NCBI GenBank assembly: GCA_020048915.1
Contig: JAIFLU010000171.1
Location: 1-36,081 of the forward strand
Length of the DNA stretch: 36,081 bases
From: Bacteroidota bacterium
GTDB taxonomy: Bacteria; Bacteroidota; Bacteroidia; Bacteroidales; JAAUTT01
Reading direction: 5' to 3'
Of the stretch, positions 7,605 through 15,033 are shown one piece after another. A program made the position numbers and the translations under genes. The first letter of the stretch is position 1; every line of letters starts with the position of its first letter. A model generated the notes under the pieces. The model did not search any database, had not been told where the DNA came from, and saw nothing but the letters and a program-made list of their open reading frames with translations.

Positions 7605-8126
7605 ATGCGTGTTGTAAATAATACTTTTCTCATAAAACCTCTTAACCTAAGTGAACTTGAAGTTCTGATTCAGGCAATTTCAACCAATGAAGAGCCAGGT
7701 TTTGTTACTATCCCAAACCGGTATCGCAATCAAATGTTTGTCGATTATTTGAAAACCAATTTAAAAGAAAGCTTGCATCAAAATCCGGAAGATTATCTTT
7801 TTTATACCATTTGGTTAATAATCCGATTGGAAGATCAATGTTCCGTTGGCCATATGTTTTTTAACGGTAGCCCAAACCTTGCAGGGGAAGTTGAATTATA
7901 TTTTGAAGTTTACAGCGATATTCAGCAGGATATAATTATTAAGGAAAGCATGGATGCTATTACTGTTTGGGCCTCGAATATTGAGGAGATTGAGACCATA
8001 AAAACCATTGTTCCCGCCCAAAATCCCCATTTAAGCAAAAGTATGGTTAAGACAGGATTTGAGAAATCGTCTGATTTTCAATACCATGAAAATTGGATTT
8101 GGAAAAATGAAAAAATAACGCAATAA
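7605..8126 (+). CDS. GNAT-like acetyltransferase, uncertain
   Basis: The 173-residue product begins with FLIKPLNLSELEVLIQAI, like the ribosomal-protein N-acetyltransferase (RimJ-like) group. It has a central hydrophobic strand, FYTIWLIIRL, followed by GHMFFNGSPNLAGEVELYFEVYSD, and it ends with a LSKSMVKTGFEKS segment that fits the C-terminal region of GNAT folds, where a residue N-P/LSKSMV-x-x-GF recurs. The usual acetyl-CoA-binding Q/RxxGxG/A loop is poorly preserved, so activity is doubtful. It has no signal peptide. It sits between a radical SAM gene and tRNA-Glu with its own spacer, so it is probably transcribed alone. Confidence 0.5.
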   Translation: MRVVNNTFLIKPLNLSELEVLIQAISTNEEPGFVTIPNRYRNQMFVDYLKTNLKESLHQNPEDYLFYTIWLIIRLEDQCSVGHMFFNGSPNLAGEVELYFEVYSDIQQDIIIKESMDAITVWASNIEEIETIKTIVPAQNPHLSKSMVKTGFEKSSDFQYHENWIWKNEKITQ

Positions 8127-8140
8127 TTATTTTAAAAAAG

Positions 8141-8170
8141 TTTGATAGAAAAAAAATAATAGTACATTTG
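8141..8170 (+). promoter_or_regulatory. Promoter of tRNA-Glu
   Basis: TTTG at 8141-8144, an 18-base spacer and TACATTTG at 8163-8170 match the Bacteroidota primary sigma factor consensus on both elements. The tRNA begins 20 bases later. This is the best promoter in the window. Confidence 0.8.
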
Positions 8171-8189
8171 CACTCGCATTTTAAGAGCT

Positions 8190-8261
8190 GGTCCGTTCGT
8201 CTAGGGGTTAGGACGTCAGGTTTTCATCCTGGTAACAGGGGTTCGATTCCCCTACGGACTA
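8190..8261 (+). tRNA. tRNA-Glu (anticodon TTC)
   Basis: A full cloverleaf of 72 bases is present. The acceptor arms GGTCCGT and ACGGACT pair, with a G-U at the first position. The anticodon stem TCAGG/CCTGG encloses the loop TTTTCAT with anticodon TTC. The T-stem AGGGG/CCCCT encloses TTCGATT. The CCA end is not encoded. It is preceded by a strong promoter and followed by a terminator, so it is a monocistronic tRNA. Confidence 0.97.
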
Positions 8262-8284
8262 CAGAAAAGTATCAAACTCAATCT

Positions 8285-8320
8285 AAACCGCTTAAATATA
8301 ACAATTTAAGCGGTTTTTTT
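8285..8320 (+). terminator. Intrinsic terminator after tRNA-Glu
   Basis: AAACCGCTTAAAT (8285-8297) pairs perfectly with ATTTAAGCGGTTT (8304-8316) around ATAACA, and Ts follow. It is a strong 13-bp terminator. Confidence 0.9.
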
Positions 8321-8353
8321 ATTTTTCGAATTCAAAGAAATTCAAAAAATCAT

Positions 8354-8379
8354 CTTTTAGGTTACCTTTTAGGTTACCT
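8354..8379. repeat. 12-bp tandem repeat downstream of tRNA-Glu
   Basis: The unit CTTTTAGGTTAC occurs twice in direct succession (8354-8365 and 8366-8377), followed by CT. It lies about 90 bases after the tRNA 3' end and about 60 bases from the end of a degenerate reading frame. This could be the scar of an element that integrated at the tRNA, but no second tRNA-end copy is seen. Confidence 0.6.
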
Positions 8380-8437
8380 GTTTTAATTTCTACTTTTGGA
8401 AACCACATGCTATAACGTATTGATATTCATGTTTTTA

Positions 8438-8689
8438 CTAACACCCCCAACTGAAAAGGAACTCATTATTATCCTTTAATTGAGCCAAACTCATTGAAAG
8501 AGAAATTTCAGCCAATTCTGATAACCGCTTTTCACCGAGCTCAGATATTAGTAAGCCTAAAAATTCAATTATCATTCTTGTCTTATTATCCCAAAATTCT
8601 TGTCTGAAGGAAATAACCGTTTTGAAGAGGTCATCTTCGACAAACAAAGGTTTAGCTCTTGAAGCTAAGGCAGCAGAATCAAATCGTCT
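8438..8689 (-). pseudogene. Probable 3' remnant of an unidentified gene
   Basis: The open frame runs from just after an in-frame stop at 8690-8692 to the stop at 8438-8440, giving up to about 83 residues without any ATG near its beginning; only a TTG is available at 8647. The encoded segment has protein-like composition, with helices such as RMIIEFLGLLISELGEKRLSELAEISLSM, but I do not recognise the family. The absence of a good start codon and promoter suggests the C-terminal end of a gene whose 5' part is lost. It could also be a chance frame. It lies in the 470-base stretch between tRNA-Glu and the DUF3108 gene, which otherwise holds only the tRNA terminator and a tandem repeat. Confidence 0.3.
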
Positions 8690-8732
8690 CTACCCTTCCG
8701 GATTTAGCTTCAGCAGTTGATACAGATAACGG

Positions 8733-9566
8733 TTAATTTGAGATTATTCTCGATTTCACCGGATGCTTCAAACCCTCAAAAGAATTTAGATAAGCTTTCA
8801 CCGATCCCACCACTACCTTTGCTTCCATCAAAATTGGCAGGTGATTATCATCATCCGTGAACCAGACATTGATCTTCTGTCCTTCCTCGAAGTTTGTACT
8901 TTCAATGGCAGTGGCCTCAATCTTGTAACAGCTATATTTCTCTTTTCCGTGCAGACCAGGGATGGTCTCCTTGCCTAAAAACCGAAACCGGATGGGATAT
9001 AGCTTTCCGTCAATCAAGGTGTTTACGGTTAATTTGTCGTTTGCTTTATATTGGTTAAAGGGAATAGCTCTGCAATAATATACGGCAGACAAAACATCGA
9101 ATGTGCAGGAAGGAATATGTACGGTATCGTTTACAGGTGCACGGCGACCAATTTTGCCTTTATGAAACATTTTCCTTCCGGAGGGATCAAAAGAATAGGT
9201 CTGCCGCACTTCCCAGCCGCCTTCGGAAGTATGTTGGTTAAACCATACGGGCGTAAATTGTTCGGCTGTCACCAGGGATTGAAAGCTGTCTCTTACTTTG
9301 AAAAACCAGTCAAAAGTTTTTAAACTGGTGGCTGTTGCTGTGAAAATGAATGCAGGAACTGAACCAACTTTTTGGGAAGCTACTGTGAACTGGATATCGG
9401 CAGCATGAATCCAAATGAATCCCCAGGTATATAGCGCTTTGTAACTCAACTTTTCGCCTGCATCAAATGAGTTAATCGTCTTGATACATTGAGATGAAGC
9501 AATCTGGAAAACTATTGTTGCAACCAATAATCCCGAAAATCTCATTTTCCACTTTCCAGTCATCAT
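8733..9566 (-). CDS. DUF3108 domain protein, exported
   Basis: The product is 277 residues from the chosen ATG. A hydrophobic signal-like segment (RFSGLLVATIVFQIASS) is followed by F-x-x-GEKLSYKALYTWGFIWIHA, the typical opening of DUF3108. Further family patterns are FFKVRDSFQSLV, EGGW near the middle, and the VWFTDDDNHLPILMEAKVVVGSVKA end. The fold of the family is a beta-barrel or lipid-carrier-like sheet in the periplasm; its role is not established. The open frame extends to a TTG at 9602, but ATG codons at 9566, 9563 and 9545 are better placed for a signal peptide; the one at 9545 is nearly as good. Confidence 0.75.
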   Translation of the reverse strand: MMTGKWKMRFSGLLVATIVFQIASSQCIKTINSFDAGEKLSYKALYTWGFIWIHAADIQFTVASQKVGSVPAFIFTATATSLKTFDWFFKVRDSFQSLVTAEQFTPVWFNQHTSEGGWEVRQTYSFDPSGRKMFHKGKIGRRAPVNDTVHIPSCTFDVLSAVYYCRAIPFNQYKANDKLTVNTLIDGKLYPIRFRFLGKETIPGLHGKEKYSCYKIEATAIESTNFEEGQKINVWFTDDDNHLPILMEAKVVVGSVKAYLNSFEGLKHPVKSRIISN

Positions 9567-9767
9567 AAGGTTCAAAATAAGGATTATCAAACTTAAGAAC
9601 AAAGTTAGAGATAAGAAACTATGCTTATCTTAAAAATATTTAAAACGAAGAATACGTCGAAGATGGGAATGTCAAAGTGAACTATGAGGTACAACCTTAT
9701 TTTATTCGCATAAATATCAGCATAATTGCAGGCACACGACAAGTTGTTATCTGAAAAGCAGCATCGA

Positions 9768-10169
9768 TTAGGAGTTTTGTAACACCTCAACAAACGGAAT
9801 ATCGGCCGGAGCAAATTTGTAGTTGATAAGTTGACTTTTAACTGCCCACTCATAACGATCGTGGTCTTTTAAAGAAATGGTTCCTTCCGCCCATTCACAG
9901 AAAAAGGCAATAAGCATGATGTTTTTGGACGGATATATGTGTTCATTTTCCATGAAAAAAGAATTTACCCTGATTGTAATGTTCAGCTCTTCTTTTATTT
10001 CTCGTATTAAACACTCTTCAATTGTTTCTCCGTCTTCAATCTTACCACCCGGGAACTCCCAAAAACCGGCCAAATGCTTTGATGGAGCGCGCCGTGCAAT
10101 CAGGTACTTATTCTCTTTTCTTATTATTGCAGCAACTACACGTATCTGGCCACACCCTTTATCTTTCAT
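9768..10169 (-). CDS. NUDIX hydrolase, MutT-like
   Basis: The 133-residue protein has a Nudix box at residues 42-64: G42-x5-E48-x7-R56-E57-I-x-E60-E61, with Asn63 where the consensus has Gly. The segment before it, HLAGFWEFPGGKIEDGE, is typical of MutT-like (8-oxo-dGTP or CTP pyrophosphohydrolase) members. It is expected to hydrolyse damaged or surplus nucleoside triphosphates. Its start codon lies one base after the stop of the LacI-family gene, so the two are surely cotranscribed and probably translationally coupled. A functional link to the sugar locus is not obvious. Confidence 0.9.
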   Translation of the reverse strand: MKDKGCGQIRVVAAIIRKENKYLIARRAPSKHLAGFWEFPGGKIEDGETIEECLIREIKEELNITIRVNSFFMENEHIYPSKNIMLIAFFCEWAEGTISLKDHDRYEWAVKSQLINYKFAPADIPFVEVLQNS

Positions 10170-10170
10170 T

Positions 10171-11202
10171 TTAGCACGTTCGATCTTTCCTGACAGAGGA
10201 TTCTCTTACAATTAATTTAGTTTTCATCACTTTTTGAATTGGAGGTGTTTTTTCTTTGCTTTGAATTTGGGCAAAGAACAAACTGGCACATTCCCTGCCG
10301 ATATCAAAAGTTGGATGCATAATGGAGGTGAGAGGCGGATCCACAACTGTGGCATGAAATTCATCCGTTATTCCAACCAGTAAAACATCTTCAGGGATTC
10401 GCAATCCTTTTCGTTTGATTTCTTTCATGGTAACATAGGCAACCATATCGTTCACGCTAAAGATGGCATCGGGAGAATCAGGTAAAGAGAGTAATTTATT
10501 GGCAGCTTTAGCAGCATCGTCTATGGTTAAATCAATAAACTCAACAAGGTTCTTGTCGAATTTTAATTTACAATTTTTCAATCCAGCCTGGTATCCCTCG
10601 AATCGTTCACAGGCAATGCTTAGATGCTGTGGCCCGGCAATATGGGCTATGCGTCGGGCTCCCGATTCATAAAAATGCTTTATAATCTGAAAAGCCATAT
10701 CGCGGTTATCGATAACCACCGATGAAAATTCGCTGGTCCGGCAAACCCTGTCGAAGAATACCAATGGAATTTCTTTGTTGATGATTTTTTCGAAGTGGCT
10801 GTAATCTTTGGTTTCTTTGGATAAACAAACTATCAAACCTTCTACCCTCGACGAGAGCAGGTTTTCCACACATTCTTTTTCCTTGATGTAAGATTCGTAC
10901 GAAGAGGTAATGAGTACATAATACCCGTTTTCCCGGGCAACCGACTCAATTCCGCTGATGATGGAAGAATAGAAAAAGGTAACCAGGTTGGGAACAATAA
11001 CACCTATAATCCGGGTTTGCTGTTTCAGCAGTCCCATTGCCAACGGATTAGGCGAGAACTCCCTTTCCCTTGCCAGAGCCTGAATTTTGGTTGTCAATGC
11101 CACACTAATATCGGGGTGGTTTTTTAATGCCCGCGATACAGTTGAAATCGACACATTTAATTCTTTTGCTATATCCTTTAAAGAAATGGGTTTTCGGCTC
11201 AT
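10171..11202 (-). CDS. LacI-family transcriptional regulator
   Basis: The 343-residue product has an N-terminal LacI helix-turn-helix (residues 6-30, ISLKDIAKELNVSISTVSRAL), a hinge, and a periplasmic-binding-like effector domain from about residue 60 (TRIIGVIVPNL) to the end. The effector domain keeps the usual GARRIAHIAG and DAIFSVNDMVAY patterns. LacI proteins bind operator palindromes and respond to sugars. It is divergent from the aldo/keto reductase operon, which makes it the likely regulator of the fucose locus. A doubled palindrome in the shared spacer is the candidate operator. The effector is unknown; L-fucose or a derivative is an inference. Confidence 0.93.
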   Translation of the reverse strand: MSRKPISLKDIAKELNVSISTVSRALKNHPDISVALTTKIQALAREREFSPNPLAMGLLKQQTRIIGVIVPNLVTFFYSSIISGIESVARENGYYVLITSSYESYIKEKECVENLLSSRVEGLIVCLSKETKDYSHFEKIINKEIPLVFFDRVCRTSEFSSVVIDNRDMAFQIIKHFYESGARRIAHIAGPQHLSIACERFEGYQAGLKNCKLKFDKNLVEFIDLTIDDAAKAANKLLSLPDSPDAIFSVNDMVAYVTMKEIKRKGLRIPEDVLLVGITDEFHATVVDPPLTSIMHPTFDIGRECASLFFAQIQSKEKTPPIQKVMKTKLIVRESSVRKDRTC

Positions 11203-11220
11203 ATTTAAAGTCTCCGGTTT

Positions 11221-11252
11221 CGAAGTTAATGTAAATTCCCCGAAGAATCAAA
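11221..11252 (-). promoter_or_regulatory. Candidate promoter of the LacI-family gene
   Basis: On the minus strand TTTG (11249-11252) is followed after 20 bases by TAACTTCG (11221-11228), close to TAnnTTTG with one mismatch. The predicted start would leave a leader of only about a dozen bases before the ATG at 11202. Confidence 0.4.
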
Positions 11253-11358
11253 GGTTTGCGGGAAGTTAATGATGAAACAAAGTTCTGGAGAATGGGTTTA
11301 TAATCCAATTTACGTCTGCTTTATTCTTATTATTATGTTCTTCGACATGTTTTTGTTC

Positions 11359-11384
11359 CGCAAAGCTTTGTGCAAAGCTTTGCG
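11359..11384. promoter_or_regulatory. Doubled palindrome, candidate LacI-family operator
   Basis: CAAAGCTTTG occurs twice (11361-11370 and 11373-11382), separated by TG and framed by CG on both sides, so the whole 26 bases form an almost perfect palindrome. The central GCTTTG-TG-CAAAGC is itself LacI-operator-like. It lies in the 390-base divergent spacer between the regulator and the saccharide operon. Apart from this site, the regulator promoter and a short signal-peptide-like frame at 11494-11577, the spacer shows an 11-base direct repeat AAAGTCTCCGG at 11207 and 11458 and no other structure. Confidence 0.55.
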
Positions 11385-11493
11385 ATTGAATTACTGTAAT
11401 TTGCATGTTGTTTTGTTCGCAGAAAGTGTTGATTTTTGATCATTGGGAAGAACATTCAAAGTCTCCGGAATACTAATTAATACGATTATTTAT

Positions 11494-11577
11494 ATGTGGA
11501 GAAAACTGCTAAGCACTATTCCTTTATTACTCGGGAGCTTATTCGGCCAGAAGGTTGAACTCAAAACAACAATTTAA
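11494..11577 (+). other. Short signal-peptide-like reading frame (27 codons)
   Basis: The frame begins ATG-TGG-AGA-AAA and encodes a basic start followed by LLSTIPLLLGSLFGQ, which reads like a Sec signal peptide, then stops after a few more residues. It ends 15 bases before the aldo/keto reductase start. It may be a leader peptide, a remnant of a deleted exported protein, or chance. Confidence 0.25.
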
Positions 11578-11592
11578 AAATAATTAACACGA

Positions 11593-12642
11593 ATGGAATA
11601 TAATACAATTCATAAGTCGGGTCTCAGGTTATCAGCAATTGGAACAGGATGCTGGGCTTTTGGCGGCGGCGATTACTGGGGAGCGCAGGATCAGAAGGAT
11701 GCAACCGATGTGGTACATGCATCGGTTGCCAACGGAATTAATTATTTTGATACTGCCGAGGCTTATAATGAGGGAAGAAGTGAATCGTCGCTTGGAGTTG
11801 CATTAAAAGGACTGTCGCGCGAGAAACTGGTGATCGGCACTAAAATTTCACCCTCCAACGCTTATGCCGGAAAAGTGGAACAGCATTGTGAAGCTTCGCT
11901 GAAACGACTTCAAACCGACTATATCGATATTTATATGATTCACTGGCCGGTACATCCGCATTCTATACGGCATTTCACTGATGATGAAAAAATTATAAGT
12001 CACCCGCCGACGATCGGCGAAGCTTTTGAGACCATGCTTGAACTTCAGCGTGAAGGTAAAATCCGTCACATCGGTATCAGTAATTTTGGACGAAACCGCA
12101 TGCACAGCGATATACCTGCCAATATTCCGGTAGCCATAAACCAGTTACCTTACAACTTGCTGTGCCGGGCCATAGAATTTGATACCAAACCTTATTGTCA
12201 TGAAAACGGGATAGGGATTATCGGGTACATGACATTGCTGCAAGGCATCCTTACGGGAAAATATCCTTCACTCGGTGATATTCCTGCATATCAGCGTCGT
12301 ACACGTCATTTCAGCAGCAATGGAACGCCTTTGTGCCGGCATGGGGAAAGTGGTTTCGAAAATGAAACCTGGCAATCATTAAAAGCTATATCAGAAATTT
12401 CTGTAAAAACAGGCATCTGCATGTCCGAATTGTCTACCAAATGGGCTATTGCAGCAGGTATTACCTGTTCGCTGGTTGGCGCCCGCAATGCAAAACAATT
12501 GGAGGAAAATGTGAAAGCTGCGGAAGGATCGCTCGATAATGAGATTATTACCACACTGAATCTGGTAACGGATGATCTGAAGCAAAAGCTGGGCAATAAT
12601 TTCGATTACTACGAGAATGCAAAAGATGACAGAACAGTTTAA
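11593..12642 (+). CDS. Aldo/keto reductase
   Basis: The 349-residue (beta/alpha)8-barrel oxidoreductase keeps the AKR tetrad: Asp53 and Tyr58 (YFDTAEAY), Lys84 (IGTKI) and His117 (MIHWP). The C-terminal NADP-binding part with SLVGARNAKQLEENV is present. AKRs of this group reduce or oxidise sugars and aldehydes with NAD(P). It is the first gene of a plus-strand operon with a dehydrogenase 24 bases downstream. The fucosidase-rich context suggests a sugar substrate such as L-fucose or L-galactose, but specificity cannot be read from the sequence. It has no signal peptide and is cytoplasmic. Confidence 0.92.
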   Translation: MEYNTIHKSGLRLSAIGTGCWAFGGGDYWGAQDQKDATDVVHASVANGINYFDTAEAYNEGRSESSLGVALKGLSREKLVIGTKISPSNAYAGKVEQHCEASLKRLQTDYIDIYMIHWPVHPHSIRHFTDDEKIISHPPTIGEAFETMLELQREGKIRHIGISNFGRNRMHSDIPANIPVAINQLPYNLLCRAIEFDTKPYCHENGIGIIGYMTLLQGILTGKYPSLGDIPAYQRRTRHFSSNGTPLCRHGESGFENETWQSLKAISEISVKTGICMSELSTKWAIAAGITCSLVGARNAKQLEENVKAAEGSLDNEIITTLNLVTDDLKQKLGNNFDYYENAKDDRTV

Positions 12643-12666
12643 GAGAAAACTTATAAAGCAAAATAT

Positions 12667-13698
12667 ATGAAAGCACTGGTTTTAACTGAATATAAAAAAT
12701 TCGAACTTCAGGAAGTTACGGTTCCCGAAATTCAGCCTGATGAGGTTTTAATACGGATTAAAGCCGTTGGCATTTGCGGCAGCGATGTTCACGGGATGGA
12801 CGGAAGTACCGGAAGGCGCATTCCTCCAATTATCATGGGCCATGAAGCAGCAGGTGTTATCGAAAAAGTTGGTTCGCAGGTAACACTTTGGAAGCAGGGC
12901 GATCGGGTTACTTTCGATTCTACAATTTACCCTTTGAATGATTGGTTTACCCAAAATGGATTGTATAATCTAAGTGATAACCGCATGGTACTAGGAGTGT
13001 CGTGTGGCGATTACCGGCGTCATGGTGCATTTGCCGAATATGTAAACGTTCCGCAGCACATTTTATATAAATTACCCGACAATGTTAGCTTTGAACATGC
13101 TGCCATGGTGGAGCCTATTGCTGTGGCGCTACATGCACTTAATCTTACTCATATCTCCCTAAACGATAGTGCGATGGTTGGCGGATCGGGCATGATTGCG
13201 CTTTTTGTCATTCAACTCCTTAAAATTGCCGGATGCGGCAAAATCATTGCGTTCGATATCGATCAGAGCAGACTTAACCTGGCAAAAAAACTTGGCGCAA
13301 CGCATACTTTTTTGGCCGATAAGGCCGATGTTGCCGCTGAGGTGAAAAAACTAACCAATGGCAGAGGCGCTGATATTGCTTTCGAAGTGGTTGGGATAAC
13401 CCCGGTTTTGAAAACCTTGATAGAATCGGTAAGGAAAGGTGCTCAAGTTACCCTTGTGGGAAACGTGTCAGCCGAGGTGCAACTACCGCTTCAAGTGGTA
13501 GTTACCCGTCAGCTCAAAATTCAGGGAAGCTGCGCCATCTGCGGAGAGTACGAAGCTGCTCTCGGATTGATAAGTCAGGGAAAGCTCGATGTGGATGCGC
13601 TCATCAGTGCTGTTGTTCCCCTGACTGAAGGCGAATCGTGGTTTAATAAACTCTATAACCGCGAACCCGGCTTAATGAAAGTAATACTCAAACCTTAA
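12667..13698 (+). CDS. Medium-chain (zinc-type) alcohol/polyol dehydrogenase
   Basis: The 343-residue MDR protein has the catalytic-zinc residues Cys37 (GICGSDVH), His59-Glu60 (MGHEAAG) and Glu149 (MVEPIAVALHA). The Rossmann segment is MVGGSGMIALFVIQLL, with FDIDQSRL for NAD binding. It is expected to oxidise a secondary alcohol or sugar hydroxyl. Oddly, the structural-zinc lobe at residues 88-103, which normally has four Cys, reads PLNDWFTQNGLYNLSD with none of them, while the flanking sequence is highly canonical. It is translated five bases ahead of the Gfo/Idh/MocA gene. Its substrate is unknown; a fucose- or galactose-derived compound is an inference from context. Confidence 0.9.
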   Translation: MKALVLTEYKKFELQEVTVPEIQPDEVLIRIKAVGICGSDVHGMDGSTGRRIPPIIMGHEAAGVIEKVGSQVTLWKQGDRVTFDSTIYPLNDWFTQNGLYNLSDNRMVLGVSCGDYRRHGAFAEYVNVPQHILYKLPDNVSFEHAAMVEPIAVALHALNLTHISLNDSAMVGGSGMIALFVIQLLKIAGCGKIIAFDIDQSRLNLAKKLGATHTFLADKADVAAEVKKLTNGRGADIAFEVVGITPVLKTLIESVRKGAQVTLVGNVSAEVQLPLQVVVTRQLKIQGSCAICGEYEAALGLISQGKLDVDALISAVVPLTEGESWFNKLYNREPGLMKVILKP

Positions 13699-13703
13699 AA
13701 AAA

Positions 13704-14831
13704 ATGTCACGCAAAATAAAAACAGCCATCATAGGATGTGGAAAAGTGTCGCACCTGCATGCTGCTGCACTTAAGCAAGCAAAAAATGCTGAGCTTACAG
13801 CCATTTGCAGCCGGTCGATAGATAAGGCAAAGGAATTTGCAGCAAAATATCAGATTGCAGCTTTTGACAATATTGAGGAAATGATCCGGGTAACCGGAAC
13901 CGAATCGGTGGTAGTCTGTACTCCGCACCCTTTTCATGCCGAAGCGGTTATAAAATGTGCTGCTCTGGGTGTGAATAGCCTTGTTGAAAAACCGCTGGCT
14001 TCATCTTTACAGGATTGCGATGCGATGATAAAGGCTTGTAACAAAAATAAGGTAAAGCTTGGCGTGGTAAGTCAGCGCCGGTTTTATGCTCCTGTACAAC
14101 GGGTGCGTAAGGCAATTGATGAAGGAAAAATTGGTCAGCCGGCATTGGGTACAATCAACATGCTGGGATGGCGCGACCAGAAATACTATGAGAGCGATGC
14201 ATGGAGGGGAACCTGGGAGATGGAAGGTGGGGGAGTTTTGGTAAACCAGGCTCCTCATCAGCTCGATATTTTTCAATGGCTCATGGGTGCTGTAGAGGAA
14301 GTTTACGGTATATGGAGAAACCTGAATCATCCTTATATCCAGGTGGAAGATACAGCTCTGGCCATTGTGAAATTTAAAAGTGGAGCTGTAGGAAATATTA
14401 TTGTAAGCAATTCCCAAAAGCCGGGGATTTATGGCAAAGTACAGATTCACGGAAGCAATGGCGCATCTGTAGGTGTACAAACCGATGGCGGTGCCATGTT
14501 TATTGCCGGCATGTCGTCTATTGCCGAGCCGCCAGTAAACGACCTCTGGACTGTGCCCGGGGAAGAAACTTTACTACAGGGGTGGGTGAAAGAAGATTCC
14601 GAATTCTTTACCTCCATAAACGCCATGGAATATTACATGAAGCTGCAGAACGAAGATTTTGCCGATGCGATCCTCAACAGCAGAAAGCCTATGATTTCAG
14701 GTGAAGAAGGTCGTGTTACAGTTGAGCTTTTTACTGCAATTTACCGTTCGCAACGCGACAACCAGCCTGTGAAATTCCCTTTGGAACCTGAATATGACCG
14801 CAATGATTTCGACGGAAGATTAATAAAATAA
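13704..14831 (+). CDS. Gfo/Idh/MocA family oxidoreductase
   Basis: This 375-residue protein starts with the NAD(P)-binding Rossmann motif IIGCGKVSHLHAAAL (residues 9-23). It has the family's EKP motif at 95-97 (VEKPLA) and the second-domain pattern VNQAPHQLDIFQWLMG, whose His is the usual catalytic or substrate residue. The family oxidises sugars and inositols, some at C3 to give keto-sugars. There is no signal peptide, so it is likely cytoplasmic. It completes a trio of oxidoreductases with the preceding two genes and precedes the GH29 pair after a repeat-containing spacer of 202 bases. Confidence 0.92.
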   Translation: MSRKIKTAIIGCGKVSHLHAAALKQAKNAELTAICSRSIDKAKEFAAKYQIAAFDNIEEMIRVTGTESVVVCTPHPFHAEAVIKCAALGVNSLVEKPLASSLQDCDAMIKACNKNKVKLGVVSQRRFYAPVQRVRKAIDEGKIGQPALGTINMLGWRDQKYYESDAWRGTWEMEGGGVLVNQAPHQLDIFQWLMGAVEEVYGIWRNLNHPYIQVEDTALAIVKFKSGAVGNIIVSNSQKPGIYGKVQIHGSNGASVGVQTDGGAMFIAGMSSIAEPPVNDLWTVPGEETLLQGWVKEDSEFFTSINAMEYYMKLQNEDFADAILNSRKPMISGEEGRVTVELFTAIYRSQRDNQPVKFPLEPEYDRNDFDGRLIK

Positions 14832-14866
14832 TTGAATTATCACATAATGAATAAAAATGATCCCCA

Positions 14867-14986
14867 ATAAACCCAGAGGGTTTATATGATTATAGCTTAT
14901 TATGAGAAAGGAATATTCGACCCCGGCTGGGGTCGCACTTAAAAACCTTCTCCTTATTTCTATAAACATTTGATACCTCCGGTATC
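14867..14986. repeat. Triple-hairpin intergenic repeat before the GH29 genes
   Basis: Three short palindromes follow each other: ATAAACCC/GGGTTTAT (14867-14885), CGACCCC/GGGGTCG with loop GGCT (14918-14935) and GATACC/GGTATC (14972-14986... ending at 14986). The GACCCC-GGGGTC hairpin near TTTCTATAAACATTTG resembles a dispersed intergenic repeat known from many Bacteroidota genomes. The element may carry no gene function or may act as an attenuator between two operon parts. The T-runs needed for terminators are absent. Confidence 0.6.
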
Positions 14987-15033
14987 GTCAGTATTAAATA
15001 AACGCCTAATTCAAATAAAATAAACCTCACAAA

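Noticed and set aside
8354..8379. Tandem repeat as a CRISPR array
   Set aside because: The 12-base units are directly adjacent with no spacers, and no cas gene is present.
8168..8386. Plus-strand reading frame over the tRNA region
   Set aside because: It runs through tRNA-Glu and its terminator, so it is not a gene.
9605..9853. Minus-strand 82-residue frame between the DUF3108 and NUDIX genes
   Set aside because: It overlaps the NUDIX 3' end in another frame and its composition is not protein-like.
14007..14480. Minus-strand 157-residue frame inside the MocA-type gene
   Set aside because: It is antisense to a well-supported coding sequence and has no recognisable motif.
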